Assembly: GCF_003846445.2 (NCBI RefSeq)
Contig: NZ_CP030139.2
Span: 1,240,001-1,304,000, forward strand
Direction: 5' to 3'
DNA: 64,000 bases
Origin: Synechococcus elongatus PCC 11801
GTDB taxonomy: Bacteria > Cyanobacteriota > Cyanobacteriia > Synechococcales > Synechococcaceae
In this document: piece by piece, positions 44,275 to 54,140 of the stretch
How the letters are laid out: the number at the start of each line of letters is the position of its first letter
How positions within the stretch are numbered: position 1 is the first letter of the stretch
Notes under the pieces: model-generated
What the model was told of the DNA's origin: nothing
Seen by the model: only the letters and a program-made list of their open reading frames with translations
Database searches by the model: none
Position numbers and translations under genes: made by a program

Positions 44275-45213
44275 ATGGTTTCTGATCGAGTCCCTGTTAT
44301 TTACAGCGATCGCTTTCTGGCGCATGAAACAGGGGCAGGGCATCCCGAACGGCCGGAACGCTTGACCGCAACAGTGGCTCACCTGCGATCGCAGCCTTGG
44401 AGAAACCAACTCGATTGGCGATCACCGACAACCTTGGAGGAGCGATCGCCGTTGCCTTGGATCGTGGCCTGTCACTCGCATCACTATCTGGAGACTGTCT
44501 ATCAGTTGTCTGAACGGGGCGGGGGCTTGCTCGATCCTGATACCCCCTGCTCCCCAGCGAGCTATGACGTAGCCTTACTGGCGGTCAATGCTTGGCTGGA
44601 TGGCATTGACCTCTTGCTCCAGCAGGAAGTCAGTGCTGCCTTTGCGCTGACGCGACCACCAGGTCATCACGCCTTAGCGACTCATGGCATGGGGTTTTGC
44701 CTGTTTGGCAATGCTGCGATCGCAGCGCGTTATGCCCTTGCGCAAGGTCTGACCAAAGTGGCGATCGTCGATTGGGATGTTCACCATGGCAATGGCACCC
44801 AAGCGCTGATTGATCATCAGCCAGCGATCGCCTACGTCTCGTTGCACCAAAGTCCGGCCTATCCCGGGACTGGGTCAGTGACAGAAACCGGCCTGTACGA
44901 CAACGTTTGCAATTTGCCCCTGCCTCCCGGCAGCGATGGACAGGACTATCGCCAGTGCTTTAAGCAGTCGGTCTTGCCATTCCTGCAGTCTTGGCAGCCG
45001 CAGCTCCTGATTGTCAGTGCGGGCTACGACGCAGCAGCAGCTGATCCGCTCGCGAATATGCGCTTGCAACCAGCTGACTATGGCGATTTGACGCGCCAGT
45101 TGCGATCGCTGCAGGTACCGATTCTGTTTGGCTTGGAGGGCGGATACGACCTCACGGCCTTGGCCGCTTCGGTTGCTGAAACGATCGCCGCTTGTCTAGA
45201 ACCCCTGCCGTAG
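44275..45213 (+). CDS. Histone deacetylase-family amidohydrolase
   Basis: 312 residues from ATG 44275; a TTG two codons earlier is unlikely. The class II HDAC/acetoin-utilisation fold is clear: HPERPERLTA, RPPGHHALATHGMGFCLFG with the active-site His pair, VDWDVHHGNGTQ with the zinc Asp and His, and SAGYDAAAADPL. It probably deacetylates polyamines or lysine residues. Its promoter faces the zinc-ribbon gene. Confidence 0.92.
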   Translation: MVSDRVPVIYSDRFLAHETGAGHPERPERLTATVAHLRSQPWRNQLDWRSPTTLEERSPLPWIVACHSHHYLETVYQLSERGGGLLDPDTPCSPASYDVALLAVNAWLDGIDLLLQQEVSAAFALTRPPGHHALATHGMGFCLFGNAAIAARYALAQGLTKVAIVDWDVHHGNGTQALIDHQPAIAYVSLHQSPAYPGTGSVTETGLYDNVCNLPLPPGSDGQDYRQCFKQSVLPFLQSWQPQLLIVSAGYDAAAADPLANMRLQPADYGDLTRQLRSLQVPILFGLEGGYDLTALAASVAETIAACLEPLP

Positions 45214-45321
45214 TTGCCCTTATGGCTATGGCGATGCGAGGGGTGGAACCCGAACCATGGCGTTGAGCCAGCCTCGGTCGCGATCGGTTCTAAAATCGAG
45301 CCAATTGCCTGAACTGTTGCC

Positions 45322-46368
45322 ATGATCGTTGCACCGCCTGCCTTCGCCGAAGCTCAAGTCCTGCTGCAACGTCTGTTGACCCAAGAGTCGCTGGGGGCAG
45401 TGCAGTCTCGGGAATTGATGCAGCAGTGGCTTTCAGGAGCGCTGCCGGAGGCCCTGGCTGGTGCCCTTTTAGCTGCCTTGCAAAGTAAAGGGGTCGACGC
45501 CCAAGAGCTGGCGGCGATGGCACAAGTGCTGCAAGAACAGGCCGTCACGGTTGACAGCCGCGATCGCACAGAACCTTTGGTGGATACCTGCGGAACGGGC
45601 GGTGACGGTGCCGAAACCTTCAATATTTCTACGGCAGTGGCGTTTGTCACTGCTGCCGCTGGCGTCAAGGTGGCTAAACACGGCAATCGTTCAGCTTCTG
45701 GCCGAGTGGGCTCCGCAGACGTGCTCGAAGCCTTGGGGCTCAACCTCGCGGCCCCAAGCGATCGCATTCATGCGGCGGTGGATGAAGTTGGCATAACCTT
45801 CCTGTTTGCCCCAGGCTGGCATCCGGCCATGAAAGCAGTAGCCCCGCTGCGCAAAATTCTGGGGGTGCGCACCGTTTTTAATCTGCTGGGTCCTTTGGTC
45901 AATCCGCTACGCCCCACTGGACAAGTTATTGGCGTCTACAACCCCGGGCTGCTGCCGACCATCTCCGGTGCGCTCGCAGAGCTGGGCGTGCGCCGAGCGA
46001 TCGTGCTGCATGGGCGGGAAGGGCTGGATGAGGCTGGCCTTGCTGACTGTACTGATCTGGCGATCGTGCGCGAGGGGCAACTCAGTCAACAGGTTGTTGA
46101 TCCCCGTGATCTGGGGCTCACCCACGCCCCCACAACTGCGCTCAAAGGCGGCAGTGTGGAAGAAAATGCCGACATTCTCAAAGCCGTTTTGCAGGGCAAA
46201 GGCACGCGGGCTCAACAGGATGCCGTGCTACTGAATGCTGCTCTAGCGCTGGAGGTTGGCGAGCAAGTCGATCGCCTCGATCAAGGGGTGGAATTGGCGC
46301 GCTCGGTTTTGGCTAGCGGTGCTGCTTGGCAAAAGCTAACGGAGTTGGCTGCGTTTCTGCGCGACTGA
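45322..46368 (+). CDS. trpD: Anthranilate phosphoribosyltransferase
   Basis: 348 residues with the PRPP and metal motifs [38 protein letters not shown] and [13 protein letters not shown]. It transfers phosphoribose to anthranilate in tryptophan synthesis. No other trp gene is adjacent, matching the dispersed cyanobacterial arrangement. carA follows after 87 bases in the same direction. Confidence 0.94.
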   Translation: MIVAPPAFAEAQVLLQRLLTQESLGAVQSRELMQQWLSGALPEALAGALLAALQSKGVDAQELAAMAQVLQEQAVTVDSRDRTEPLVDTCGTGGDGAETFNISTAVAFVTAAAGVKVAKHGNRSASGRVGSADVLEALGLNLAAPSDRIHAAVDEVGITFLFAPGWHPAMKAVAPLRKILGVRTVFNLLGPLVNPLRPTGQVIGVYNPGLLPTISGALAELGVRRAIVLHGREGLDEAGLADCTDLAIVREGQLSQQVVDPRDLGLTHAPTTALKGGSVEENADILKAVLQGKGTRAQQDAVLLNAALALEVGEQVDRLDQGVELARSVLASGAAWQKLTELAAFLRD

Positions 46369-46455
46369 GTGTGACTGGCGCACTGCTAGTCAGAAATCTG
46401 CCTGCGATCGCGAGCCAGTGCGATAATGGTTCGGATCTCGGGCTTTTGCTGCGTT

Positions 46456-47601
46456 ATGTCCCTTGCTGAACGCCAAGCGGCGATTCTCGTCTTGGCCGAC
46501 GGGTCGGTTTTCCAGGGTTATGCCTGCGGTGCATCCGGCACCGTCATCGGTGAAGTGGTGTTTAACACCGGCATGACTGGCTACCAAGAAGTATTGACCG
46601 ATCCCAGCTACTGCGGCCAGATTGTCAGCTTCACCTATCCAGAACTCGGAAATACTGGGGTGAATCCTGAGGATGAGGAGTCGGCACGCCCCCAAGTCAG
46701 TGGCCTGATTGCCCGCAATATTGCTCGCTTACATAGCAACTGGCGTGCTGAGAAATCGTTGCCAGACTACTTAAGTCAGCACAACATCGTCGGCATCTAT
46801 GGCCTCGACACCCGAGCGCTGACTCAGCACCTGCGATCGACGGGGGCTATGAACGGCGGCATCTCTACGACCATCCTGGATCCAGCGCAGCTCTGGGAAG
46901 AAGTGAAAGCGGCTCCCTCAATGGAAGGGCTGAACCTGGTGGGGCAAGTCACAACCGATCGCCCTTACGAGTGGCAAACCCCTACGAGCCAAACCTGGGA
47001 ATTTATTGAGGCGCCAACAGCAGAATCGCTGACTGTTGTGGCGATCGACTTTGGCGTCAAGCGCAATATTCTGCGCCGCTTGGCCAGCTATGGCTGCCGT
47101 GTGATTGTCGTCCCTGCTGACACCCCCATCGAAGAGATCCTGCGACATCAGCCCGATGGTGTGTTTCTGTCTAATGGTCCTGGCGACCCATCGACGGTTC
47201 GCAGCGGGATTGAAACGACTCAAGCCCTTTTGAAGACAGGATTGCCACTGTTTGGAATCTGTTTGGGACACCAAATTCTTGGATTGGCCTTGGGTGCCCA
47301 AACGTTCAAGCTCAAGTTTGGCCATCGCGGCCTCAACCATCCCTGTGGCTTATCTCAGCAAGTAGAAATCACTAGCCAAAACCACGGCTTTGCGATCGCG
47401 GCAGATTCTTTAGGCCCTGAGATTGAGGTAACCCACCTCAATCTCAACGATCGTACGGTTGCTGGTTTGCGCCATCGGCAGTTGCCGGTCTTTTCCGTGC
47501 AATATCATCCCGAAGCAAGCCCAGGCCCGCACGATTCTGACTATCTCTTCCAGCAATTTGTGACCTTGATGCGCGATCGCCAACTCACTCCAGTGGGTTA
47601 G
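46456..47601 (+). CDS. carA: Carbamoyl-phosphate synthase small subunit
   Basis: 381 residues from ATG 46456 ([16 protein letters not shown]); the frame is open from 46426. The N-terminal domain ([19 protein letters not shown]) and class I glutaminase domain are intact: nucleophile in LFGICLGHQ and the His-Glu pair in [11 protein letters not shown]. It supplies ammonia from glutamine to CarB for arginine and pyrimidines. Confidence 0.95.
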   Translation: MSLAERQAAILVLADGSVFQGYACGASGTVIGEVVFNTGMTGYQEVLTDPSYCGQIVSFTYPELGNTGVNPEDEESARPQVSGLIARNIARLHSNWRAEKSLPDYLSQHNIVGIYGLDTRALTQHLRSTGAMNGGISTTILDPAQLWEEVKAAPSMEGLNLVGQVTTDRPYEWQTPTSQTWEFIEAPTAESLTVVAIDFGVKRNILRRLASYGCRVIVVPADTPIEEILRHQPDGVFLSNGPGDPSTVRSGIETTQALLKTGLPLFGICLGHQILGLALGAQTFKLKFGHRGLNHPCGLSQQVEITSQNHGFAIAADSLGPEIEVTHLNLNDRTVAGLRHRQLPVFSVQYHPEASPGPHDSDYLFQQFVTLMRDRQLTPVG

Positions 47602-47651
47602 ACCAGTTGCAGCTCTGGCTACCCTACCCCTATACTTGAGCGTCTGCTGAG

Positions 47652-48044
47652 ATGACAAAGCTGGAGGATACGGCCATTCGCGAAACACTCGCCCTGACGG
47701 TTAGTTTGCGAGGAACCGTAGAAGTCAGGGACGATTACCAATTGTTCCGTCTCACGGGTCAGCTCGATGCTTTCTCGGAGCCAGCCTTCCGCAAGGTTCT
47801 TGGCAAGAGCCTAGAAGATGGGCCTAAGCATGCTATCTTAGATCTTTCGAAGATCGATTTTATCGATAGCTCTGGCCTCGGTGCTTTGGTTCAACTTGCA
47901 AAGCAAGCCCAAACCAACAAAGGAAGTTTACAGATTGTCACGAATCCCCGCGTCACTCAGACGGTGAAGCTCGTGCGACTTGAAAACTTCTTGGCGCTTC
48001 AGCCATCGGTGGACGCTGCGCTGTCCAATATCAGCGTGTCTTGA
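47652..48044 (+). CDS. STAS-domain anti-sigma factor antagonist
   Basis: 130 residues. The STAS fold is marked by DDYQLFRLTGQLDAFSEPAF and the phosphorylation loop DLSKIDFIDSSGLGALVQL, where a serine in DSSG would be the target of a partner kinase. The N-terminus has 20 extra residues. It may take part in a PP2C/HPK partner-switching circuit, but no kinase or phosphatase lies next to it. Its stop overlaps the next start (TTGA). Confidence 0.9.
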   Translation: MTKLEDTAIRETLALTVSLRGTVEVRDDYQLFRLTGQLDAFSEPAFRKVLGKSLEDGPKHAILDLSKIDFIDSSGLGALVQLAKQAQTNKGSLQIVTNPRVTQTVKLVRLENFLALQPSVDAALSNISVS

Positions 48045-48463
48045 GTTTGTTCGTTCCCGAGTCAGACCCCCTCCGCGGCGATCGCCGCTTGAGTCCTGCG
48101 GCAGCTAAGCAACTGTCGCCCCAGGCACTAGCCTACCTAGGAGATGCCCTCTACGAATTCTATGTGCGCCTGCGATTGTTACTGCCGGCGCAACGTTCTC
48201 ATCAGTTTCATCAGTCTGTGGTCGCTGCAGTGCGAGCCGAACGCCAAGCTGAACTGTTGATGAGCCTTCTACCGCTGTTGACAGCGGAAGAACTTGAGAT
48301 TGTCCGTCGAGGCCGCAATGCGGCTGGACGAGTGCCACGCCGCCTGACTGCGGAATGCTATCAGCAGGCAACAGGGTTAGAGACCCTGCTGGGCTATCTC
48401 TATCTGTGTGATCCTCAGCGCTTGCAAGCGCTGCTCCAACTGCTGCCCGTCACTGAACATTGA
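48041..48463 (+). CDS. mrnC: Mini-ribonuclease III
   Basis: 140 residues from a TTG that overlaps the preceding stop by four bases. The RNase III catalytic core without an RNA-binding domain is visible: [18 protein letters not shown] and [13 protein letters not shown]. Mini-III matures the ends of 23S rRNA in Firmicutes and cyanobacteria. It lies directly before an rRNA methyltransferase gene, which fits a role in rRNA processing. Confidence 0.9.
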   Translation: MSLFVPESDPLRGDRRLSPAAAKQLSPQALAYLGDALYEFYVRLRLLLPAQRSHQFHQSVVAAVRAERQAELLMSLLPLLTAEELEIVRRGRNAAGRVPRRLTAECYQQATGLETLLGYLYLCDPQRLQALLQLLPVTEH

Positions 48464-48504
48464 CGCCAGCCCTTCTGAATTTTTCTTCACGCGCGAGCTT
48501 TTTC

Positions 48505-50064
48505 ATGTCTGACTATTCGGATCGTTCTGACTTTTCTGAACGTCAAGATCGTTCGGGTGACGATCGCCCTAATTTTCGTCGTTTTGACCGCGATCGCCCG
48601 AGTGGGGGTCGCCGTTTCGAAGGCCGTTCTGAGGGCGGTTACCGCGGTCGGGATGACCGGGGAAGCGGTGGCGGCTATCGCCAAAATCGCGATGACCGCG
48701 GTGGATTCCGCGGTCGGGATGATCGAGGCGGTTATCGGGGTGGCGATCGTGATCGTCCGAGCGAAGGTCGTCGTTTCGAAGGCCGCTCTGAAGGTGGTTA
48801 CCGCGGTCGGGATGACCGGGGAAGCGGTGGCGGCTATCGCCAAAATCGCGATGACCGTGGTGGATTCCGTGGTCGGGATGATCGAGGCGGTTATCGGGGT
48901 AGCGATCGCGATCGTCCGAGCGAAGGTCGTCGTTTCGAAGGTCGCTCGGAAGGCGGTTACCGCGGTCGAGATGACCGGGGAAGCGGTGGCGGCGGCTATC
49001 GTCAAAATCGCGATGACCGTGGTGGATTCCGCAGCGATCGCCGCGATGATCGGGGTGGTTTCCGGGGTCGGGATGACCGCGGCGGCTACCGTCAAAACCG
49101 TGATGAGCGGGGTGGATTCCGCAGCGATCGTCGCGATGATCGCGATAGCTTCCGTCCCAGCCGCGATCGTGAGCTAAATCGAGAAGTCAATACCAGTCCT
49201 GCTGGCGACCAAGAAGCAACGGATCATGAATTGATCTATGGCCGTCATGCGGTGCTGGCCGCGCTGCAAGGCAATCGCACCCTCAATCGCATCTGGGTAA
49301 CGCCGCGTCTGCGTTACGAATCAACTTTCCTGGAGCTGATTGACGCCGCCAAAGCGAATGGTGCGGTCGTGGATGAAGTACCTGTTGAGCGGATTCGTCA
49401 GCTGACTGATGGTGCTGTTCACCAAGGGATTGCCGCTCAAGTTGCGCCTTACCCTTACCAAGAGCTCGGCGATCTCATCGCTCAAGCAAAAGCGACTACC
49501 ACTGATCCCGTGATTGTTGTGGCGGACGGGATCACCGATCCCCATAACTTGGGTGCCATCATCCGTACGGCAGAAGCCTTGGGTGCTCATGGTTTAGTGA
49601 TCCCGCAGCGACGAGCTGTCGGCGTCACTGCAGCAGTGGCCAAAGTGGCAGCAGGCGCTTTGGAAAGCTTCCCTGTGGCGCGGGTGGTTAACCTCAATCG
49701 CGCTCTCGAAGAATTGAAGGATGCAGGCTTCTGGATCTATGGCGCAGCTGGCGAAGCGCGCCAATCGATCCATGAGACCAGCTTCAGTGGTCCAGTGGTG
49801 CTGGTTGTGGGCTCCGAAGACGAAGGCCTCAGCTTGCTGACACGGGAGCGCTGCGATCATCTGATTTCCATCCCACTGCGCGGCAAAACCAATAGCCTCA
49901 ATGCTTCGGTTGCTGCTGGGATGGTGCTCTACGAAGTGAGTCGGCAACGGCAACAACTGACCCATCATCTCGAGGGGATCGCTGGCAGCAGCGCCACAGC
50001 GTTGACAACAGCAGCAGTTGAATTTGCTGGAGCAGCAGCTGGCCTTGGGGAACTAGGGCTCTAA
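48505..50064 (+). CDS. rlmB: SpoU-type 23S rRNA methyltransferase (RlmB-like) with RG-rich repeat domain
   Basis: 519 residues from ATG 48505 ([18 protein letters not shown]). Residues about 28-215 are a low-complexity Arg/Gly/Asp region built from tandem 53-residue units ([20 protein letters not shown] and onwards), probably disordered and RNA-binding. The catalytic part follows: substrate-binding [20 protein letters not shown], then the SPOUT knot motifs [23 protein letters not shown] and [17 protein letters not shown]. RlmB methylates the 2'-OH of a guanosine in 23S rRNA. The repeat arm is unusually long and regular. Confidence 0.9.
   Translation: MSDYSDRSDFSERQDRSGDDRPNFRRFDRDRPSGGRRFEGRSEGGYRGRDDRGSGGGYRQNRDDRGGFRGRDDRGGYRGGDRDRPSEGRRFEGRSEGGYRGRDDRGSGGGYRQNRDDRGGFRGRDDRGGYRGSDRDRPSEGRRFEGRSEGGYRGRDDRGSGGGGYRQNRDDRGGFRSDRRDDRGGFRGRDDRGGYRQNRDERGGFRSDRRDDRDSFRPSRDRELNREVNTSPAGDQEATDHELIYGRHAVLAALQGNRTLNRIWVTPRLRYESTFLELIDAAKANGAVVDEVPVERIRQLTDGAVHQGIAAQVAPYPYQELGDLIAQAKATTTDPVIVVADGITDPHNLGAIIRTAEALGAHGLVIPQRRAVGVTAAVAKVAAGALESFPVARVVNLNRALEELKDAGFWIYGAAGEARQSIHETSFSGPVVLVVGSEDEGLSLLTRERCDHLISIPLRGKTNSLNASVAAGMVLYEVSRQRQQLTHHLEGIAGSSATALTTAAVEFAGAAAGLGELGL
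48586..49066 (+). repeat. Three tandem 159-bp repeats inside the SpoU gene
   Basis: Units begin at 48586, 48745 and 48904, each 159 bases (53 codons); the third is modified at its end by one extra Gly codon and an inserted [11 protein letters not shown] segment. Copies one and two are almost identical at DNA level, so they arose by recent duplication and could expand or shrink. Confidence 0.9.
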
Positions 50065-50179
50065 GCGCCTACCAGTGAATTGAAAAATCGAGAGGCTCGG
50101 AGTATAACCATGCCTAAGTGCGACCCGCCTCTCGGTTGCCCTTCATTTTCTCCTGATCTTACGCGAGGTCTCGGCATCG

Positions 50180-50467
50180 ATGATTAATCTCGCCCATGCG
50201 ATCGCTGCAAACCTAGGTCTGGCTATCTGGGTTGAGATTCAAACGGATAGCCCAGTCTGCACCTATTACTTTGGGCCGTTTCTGTCCCGAGCATCGGCAG
50301 AAGCTGCAGTTGAAGGGTACAAGGAAGACCTACTGCAAGAAGGGGCTCAGAATATTCGCGTCAAGATCCAGCGTTCTAAGGAACCGGAAGTCTTGACAGT
50401 GACCGAGGATTGGGGCTCTTATCCTCGATCCTCTTCTCCCACGCCGATTTTTAGCGGCCAGCTATAG
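50180..50467 (+). CDS. DUF1816 protein
   Basis: 95 residues with the DUF1816 pattern WVEIQTDSPVCTYYFGPFLS, AVEGYKEDLLQEGAQNIRV and a variable tail. The family is confined mainly to cyanobacteria and is loosely linked to phycobilisome-related proteins; the molecular function is unknown. A hairpin follows the stop. Confidence 0.82.
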   Translation: MINLAHAIAANLGLAIWVEIQTDSPVCTYYFGPFLSRASAEAAVEGYKEDLLQEGAQNIRVKIQRSKEPEVLTVTEDWGSYPRSSSPTPIFSGQL

Positions 50468-50473
50468 ACAGGG

Positions 50474-50499
50474 TCGGAGAGGGTCGATCTCCTCTCCGA
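50474..50499 (+). terminator. Hairpin after the DUF1816 gene
   Basis: TCGGAGAGG (50474-50482) pairs with CCTCTCCGA (50491-50499) around an 8-base loop. No T-tract follows, so it may be a weak terminator or mRNA 3'-end stabiliser. Confidence 0.4.
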
Positions 50500-50567
50500 G
50501 ATGTTAGGAGCCGCCGCCCCGGCTTCTATACTGAAGAGTGACTTTTTCAGGAGTGCTGGGGCGCTAC

Positions 50568-52007
50568 ATGGCTTCAATTCGGGAACTGCACAGCCAACTA
50601 GTTCGCAAGGAGCGCAGTGCAGTCGAAATTGCTGAAGCAGCGCTACAGCGCATCACTACCCTTGAGCCACAGCTCAAAAGTTTTTTGCATGTCACCGCTG
50701 AGCAAGCGGTCGCCCAAGCCAAGGCAGTCGATCAACGCCTTGCTGCCGGTGAAGAGATTGGCCTCCTAGCAGGCATTCCGATCGGCATCAAGGACAACCT
50801 CTGCACTCGTGGTATTCCGACTACCTGCGCTTCCAAGATTTTGCAGGGATTTGTGCCCCCCTATGAGTCCACTGTGACCCAGCGCCTCGCGGCAGCGGGA
50901 GCTGTGGCGGTTGGCAAGACGAACTTGGATGAGTTTGCCATGGGCAGCTCAACTGAGAACTCTGCCTATCAAACAACGGCTAACCCTTGGGATTTGACCC
51001 GTGTTCCGGGCGGCTCGTCTGGTGGTTCGGCAGCAGCAGTGGCAGCTGATGAATGCGTGGTCGCTTTGGGCTCAGATACGGGCGGCTCAATTCGTCAACC
51101 AGCAGCTTTTTGTGGTGTCGTGGGCCTGAAACCGACCTATGGATTGGTTTCTCGCTATGGCTTGGTGGCCTACGCTTCTTCACTCGACCAGATCGGGCCC
51201 TTTAGTCGCAGTGTTGAAGACACAGCAATTCTGCTGGGTGCGATCGCCGGTCATGATCCAAAGGATGCCACTAGCCTCAAAGTCGAGGTACCGGACTATA
51301 CCCAATTTCTCCAGCCCAGCTTGGCAGGTCTCAAAGTTGGGGTGATTGCCGAAACGGTAACCGACTCACCAGCAGGACAAGCCGTGCAAGCAGCCTTGGA
51401 AGTTCTCAAAGGGCTTGGGGCTGAAATCCGAGAAATCTCCTGTCCTCGTTTTGCCTACGGACTACCGGCCTACTACATCATTGCGCCCTCGGAAGCCTCA
51501 GCCAACCTCGCGCGCTACGACGGGGTCAAGTATGGCTATCGCGCTGAAGATGCCGAAACGCTCCTTGAGATGTACTGCCGGACACGGGCCGAAGGCTTTG
51601 GCAGCGAGGTCAAGCGCCGGATCATGATTGGAACCTATGCGCTGTCAGCGGGCTACTACGATGCCTACTACCTCAAAGCTCAGAAAGTTCGCACGTTGAT
51701 CAAGCAGGATTTTGAAGCGGCCTTTGCAGAAGTCGATGTTTTGGTCTCGCCCACGACGCCGACAACCGCCTTCAAAGCAGGCGAAAAAACGGCAGATCCG
51801 CTGAGTATGTATCTCTCAGATTTGATGACGATTCCGGTGAACTTGGCGGGCTTACCTGGACTGAGCTTGCCCTGTGGCTTTGACGACGCCGGCCTGCCCT
51901 ACGGTTTGCAGGTCATCGGTAACGTCTTGCGAGAAGATCAAGTGCTGCATGTCGCCTATGCCTATGAGCAGGCTACAGAGTGGCATTTGCGGCAACCTGC
52001 TCTCTAG
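50568..52007 (+). CDS. gatA: Glutamyl-tRNA(Gln) amidotransferase subunit A
   Basis: 479 residues from ATG 50568 ([20 protein letters not shown]); the frame reaches back to GTG 50538. The amidase-signature triad is present: lysine in GIKDNLCT, serines in [13 protein letters not shown] and [14 protein letters not shown]. With GatB and GatC it forms Gln-tRNA from Glu-tRNA. gatB and gatC are not in the window. Confidence 0.95.
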   Translation: MASIRELHSQLVRKERSAVEIAEAALQRITTLEPQLKSFLHVTAEQAVAQAKAVDQRLAAGEEIGLLAGIPIGIKDNLCTRGIPTTCASKILQGFVPPYESTVTQRLAAAGAVAVGKTNLDEFAMGSSTENSAYQTTANPWDLTRVPGGSSGGSAAAVAADECVVALGSDTGGSIRQPAAFCGVVGLKPTYGLVSRYGLVAYASSLDQIGPFSRSVEDTAILLGAIAGHDPKDATSLKVEVPDYTQFLQPSLAGLKVGVIAETVTDSPAGQAVQAALEVLKGLGAEIREISCPRFAYGLPAYYIIAPSEASANLARYDGVKYGYRAEDAETLLEMYCRTRAEGFGSEVKRRIMIGTYALSAGYYDAYYLKAQKVRTLIKQDFEAAFAEVDVLVSPTTPTTAFKAGEKTADPLSMYLSDLMTIPVNLAGLPGLSLPCGFDDAGLPYGLQVIGNVLREDQVLHVAYAYEQATEWHLRQPAL

Positions 52008-52011
52008 CCTG

Positions 52012-52869
52012 ATGCTGCGATCGCTCCTACTGATCCTGTTGGGGCTAGGCATTGCAGTGCTGCTCCTGCTAGCTGGCATTTGGATCGGGCAGTCTCGGCT
52101 GATTTTTCGGCCTGCCAAGGATGAGCCCTTACCCAAAGCCCTGTTGGAATATCAACCTGAAGAGGTCTGGATGGCCTTGCAGCCCCAAGCTGCGCGATCG
52201 CCTCGCCTTCAAGCCTGGTGGTTTCCCAATCAAGGCGCGACACCCTGGACGGTTTTGTACTTGCATGGTGTGCGAGGACGCTGGGCTGACACAGAAGATC
52301 GACTCCTACAGCTGCTGTCTTTGGGGCTGTCAGTGTTGGTCTTGCAGTATCGCGGCTATGGTCGTAGCCCCGGGCCTTTCCCCAATGAACGGCGCGTCTA
52401 TGCCGATGCAGAAGCCGCAGTTACCTACCTTGCGCAAGAGCGAGCCATCCCTAGCGATCGCTTGCTGGTCTGTGGCCATTCGCTCGGTGGTGCGATCGCA
52501 GCCGAGTTGGCAAACCGTCAGCCTAAGCTGGCGGGCTTAATTCTGGAAGGATCCTTCAGCTCAATGCGGGCAATGACTCAATATCGCCGTCGTTTTGCTT
52601 GGATTCCAAACTGGCTACTCCACCAACGCTTTGATACCCTCGCCAAGTTGCGTCAGTCCTCGGTTCCAGTGTTAATTTTGCACGGCGAAGCGGATACCGA
52701 GGTTCCCGCTTTGATGAGCGAAGCACTCTTTTTGGCAGCGGCGGGACCGAAACAACTCTGTCAGATTCCTGAGGCCGGTCACAACGATTTACCCAAGCTG
52801 GCGGGCGATCGCTATCGGCAGGCTATCCAACGCTTCCTTGATCTCGTTGCAGCTCGCCCACGCACTTAA
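52012..52869 (+). CDS. Membrane-anchored alpha/beta hydrolase
   Basis: 285 residues from ATG 52012, 4 bases after the gatA stop. A hydrophobic N-terminal anchor (LLLILLGLGIAVLLLLAGIW) precedes an alpha/beta hydrolase fold: YLHGVRGRW oxyanion region, nucleophile in CGHSLGGAIA, aspartate in HGEADTEVP and histidine in EAGHNDLP. The type resembles BEM46/ABHD13-like serine hydrolases; the substrate is unknown. Confidence 0.85.
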   Translation: MLRSLLLILLGLGIAVLLLLAGIWIGQSRLIFRPAKDEPLPKALLEYQPEEVWMALQPQAARSPRLQAWWFPNQGATPWTVLYLHGVRGRWADTEDRLLQLLSLGLSVLVLQYRGYGRSPGPFPNERRVYADAEAAVTYLAQERAIPSDRLLVCGHSLGGAIAAELANRQPKLAGLILEGSFSSMRAMTQYRRRFAWIPNWLLHQRFDTLAKLRQSSVPVLILHGEADTEVPALMSEALFLAAAGPKQLCQIPEAGHNDLPKLAGDRYRQAIQRFLDLVAARPRT

Positions 52870-53016
52870 CAAGCCCCGTTAGCGTTTCCAAACGCACTAG
52901 TGGTCACATTCCTCTTAACTGGTCAGATCGTTGCCACTTCGTCACCACTGGGCATGCTAGGGCAGGTCAATTTCCAGATGCGAGATTGATCTCTGTACGG
53001 CTGCTGGAGATCGAGG

Positions 53017-53871
53017 ATGACGAGTGCCCGCTATGCGATTCGCCCAATGACGCGATCGGATTTGGATGTGGCGATCGCTTGGGCAGCGGCAGAAGGCTGG
53101 AATCCTGGACTCGATGATGCAGACAGCTTCTATGCGGCTGATCCCACAGGTTTCTGGATGGGGTGGCTAGGGGATCAACCAATCGCAAGTCTTTCTACGG
53201 TCAAATATGGCGATCGCTTTGGGTTTGTCGGCTTTTATATTGTTGTGCCCCAGTATCGAGGCCAGGGCTATGGCTGGGCGATCTGGCAGGCTGGACTTGC
53301 AAGTTTGGGCGATCGCCTAATTGGTCTGGATGGGGTTGTTGCCCAGCAGGACAACTATCAGCGATCGGGCTTTCAATTGGCCTACCGAAACCAGCGCTAT
53401 AGCGGCCCGAGTCATGCACTCGAGTCAGCCTTACCCGCTGCGATTCGTCCGGTAGAACCAACAGATTTTCCCGCACTCCTCACCTACGATCGCCAGCTTT
53501 TTCCTGAAGATCGCCGCCCATTCCTCGAAAAATGGCTGACTCAACCGCGAGCGATCGCCCTAGGCTATTTCACACCTCAAGGCTTGCAGGGCTATGGCCA
53601 GATTCGACCGAGTCATACTGGCTATCGCATCGGTCCCCTGTTTGCGGATCATCCTGAGATTGCAGAGCAACTCTTTGCCGCGCTGCAGAGTCGGATTCCA
53701 ATCGGTCAGTCCATTTTTTGGGACATTCCCACAGTCAATACCGCGGCGATCGCGATCGCGACAGCCCAGGGCTTCACACCGATGTTCGACACTGCTCGCA
53801 TGTATCGAGGCACCGCACCGGCGGTTTCCCTCGATCGCCTCTATGGGGTCACCAGTCTGGAGCTGGGATGA
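53017..53871 (+). CDS. Double GNAT-domain acetyltransferase
   Basis: 284 residues with an N-terminal GNAT module (FVGFYIVVPQYRGQGYGWAIW, acetyl-CoA loop) and a C-terminal acetyltransferase-like half (YGQIRPSHTGYRIGPLFAD, then AIAIATAQGFTPMFDTARMYRG). The architecture is shared with many bacterial proteins of unknown substrate. A terminator hairpin follows. Confidence 0.85.
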   Translation: MTSARYAIRPMTRSDLDVAIAWAAAEGWNPGLDDADSFYAADPTGFWMGWLGDQPIASLSTVKYGDRFGFVGFYIVVPQYRGQGYGWAIWQAGLASLGDRLIGLDGVVAQQDNYQRSGFQLAYRNQRYSGPSHALESALPAAIRPVEPTDFPALLTYDRQLFPEDRRPFLEKWLTQPRAIALGYFTPQGLQGYGQIRPSHTGYRIGPLFADHPEIAEQLFAALQSRIPIGQSIFWDIPTVNTAAIAIATAQGFTPMFDTARMYRGTAPAVSLDRLYGVTSLELG

Positions 53872-53910
53872 CTCGCTGGATGGCTGCGCGATCGCCAACT
53901 AAAACAAAAG

Positions 53911-53946
53911 CCCTACTCAAATCTGAGTAGAGCCTTGATTTTTTGA
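53911..53946 (+). terminator. Terminator after the GNAT gene
   Basis: CTACTCA (53913-53919) and TGAGTAG (53924-53930) form the stem with a 4-base loop, flanked by GC bases, and are followed by TTGATTTTTTG. It ends the GNAT transcript before the convergent tRNA gene. Confidence 0.75.
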
Positions 53947-53975
53947 AAGACTTTATACCAAGTCTTTCTTTTTAA

Positions 53976-54048
53976 TACCCCCAAGGGGATTCGAACCCCT
54001 GTCGCCTCCGTGAAAGGGAGGTGTCCTAGGCCTCTAGACGATGGGGGC
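53976..54048 (-). tRNA. trnE: tRNA-Glu (anticodon TTC)
   Basis: 73 bases that fold into a full cloverleaf. On the minus strand it starts GCCCCCATCGTCTAG, has the anticodon loop CTTTCAC between CCTCC and GGAGG (anticodon TTC, 54012-54014), a T-arm with GGTTCGAATCC, and ends GGGGGTA without an encoded CCA. In cyanobacteria Glu-tRNA(Glu) also feeds 5-aminolevulinate synthesis for heme, chlorophyll and bilins. Confidence 0.96.
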
Positions 54049-54140
54049 AAGTCGCATCGACAATTAAGAAACTATCGAATTTCGAAAGCCGTGTCAAGCC
54101 TTTACAGCCAAGAATTTGAGCGATGCTCCTTCAACGGGCA

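Noticed and set aside
48487-49177. Long open frames on both strands across the SpoU repeats (alanine/threonine/valine-rich)
   Set aside because: They are shadows of the Arg/Gly/Asp repeat codons; the composition is artificial, and the plus-strand frame ending in the SpoU domain is the real gene.
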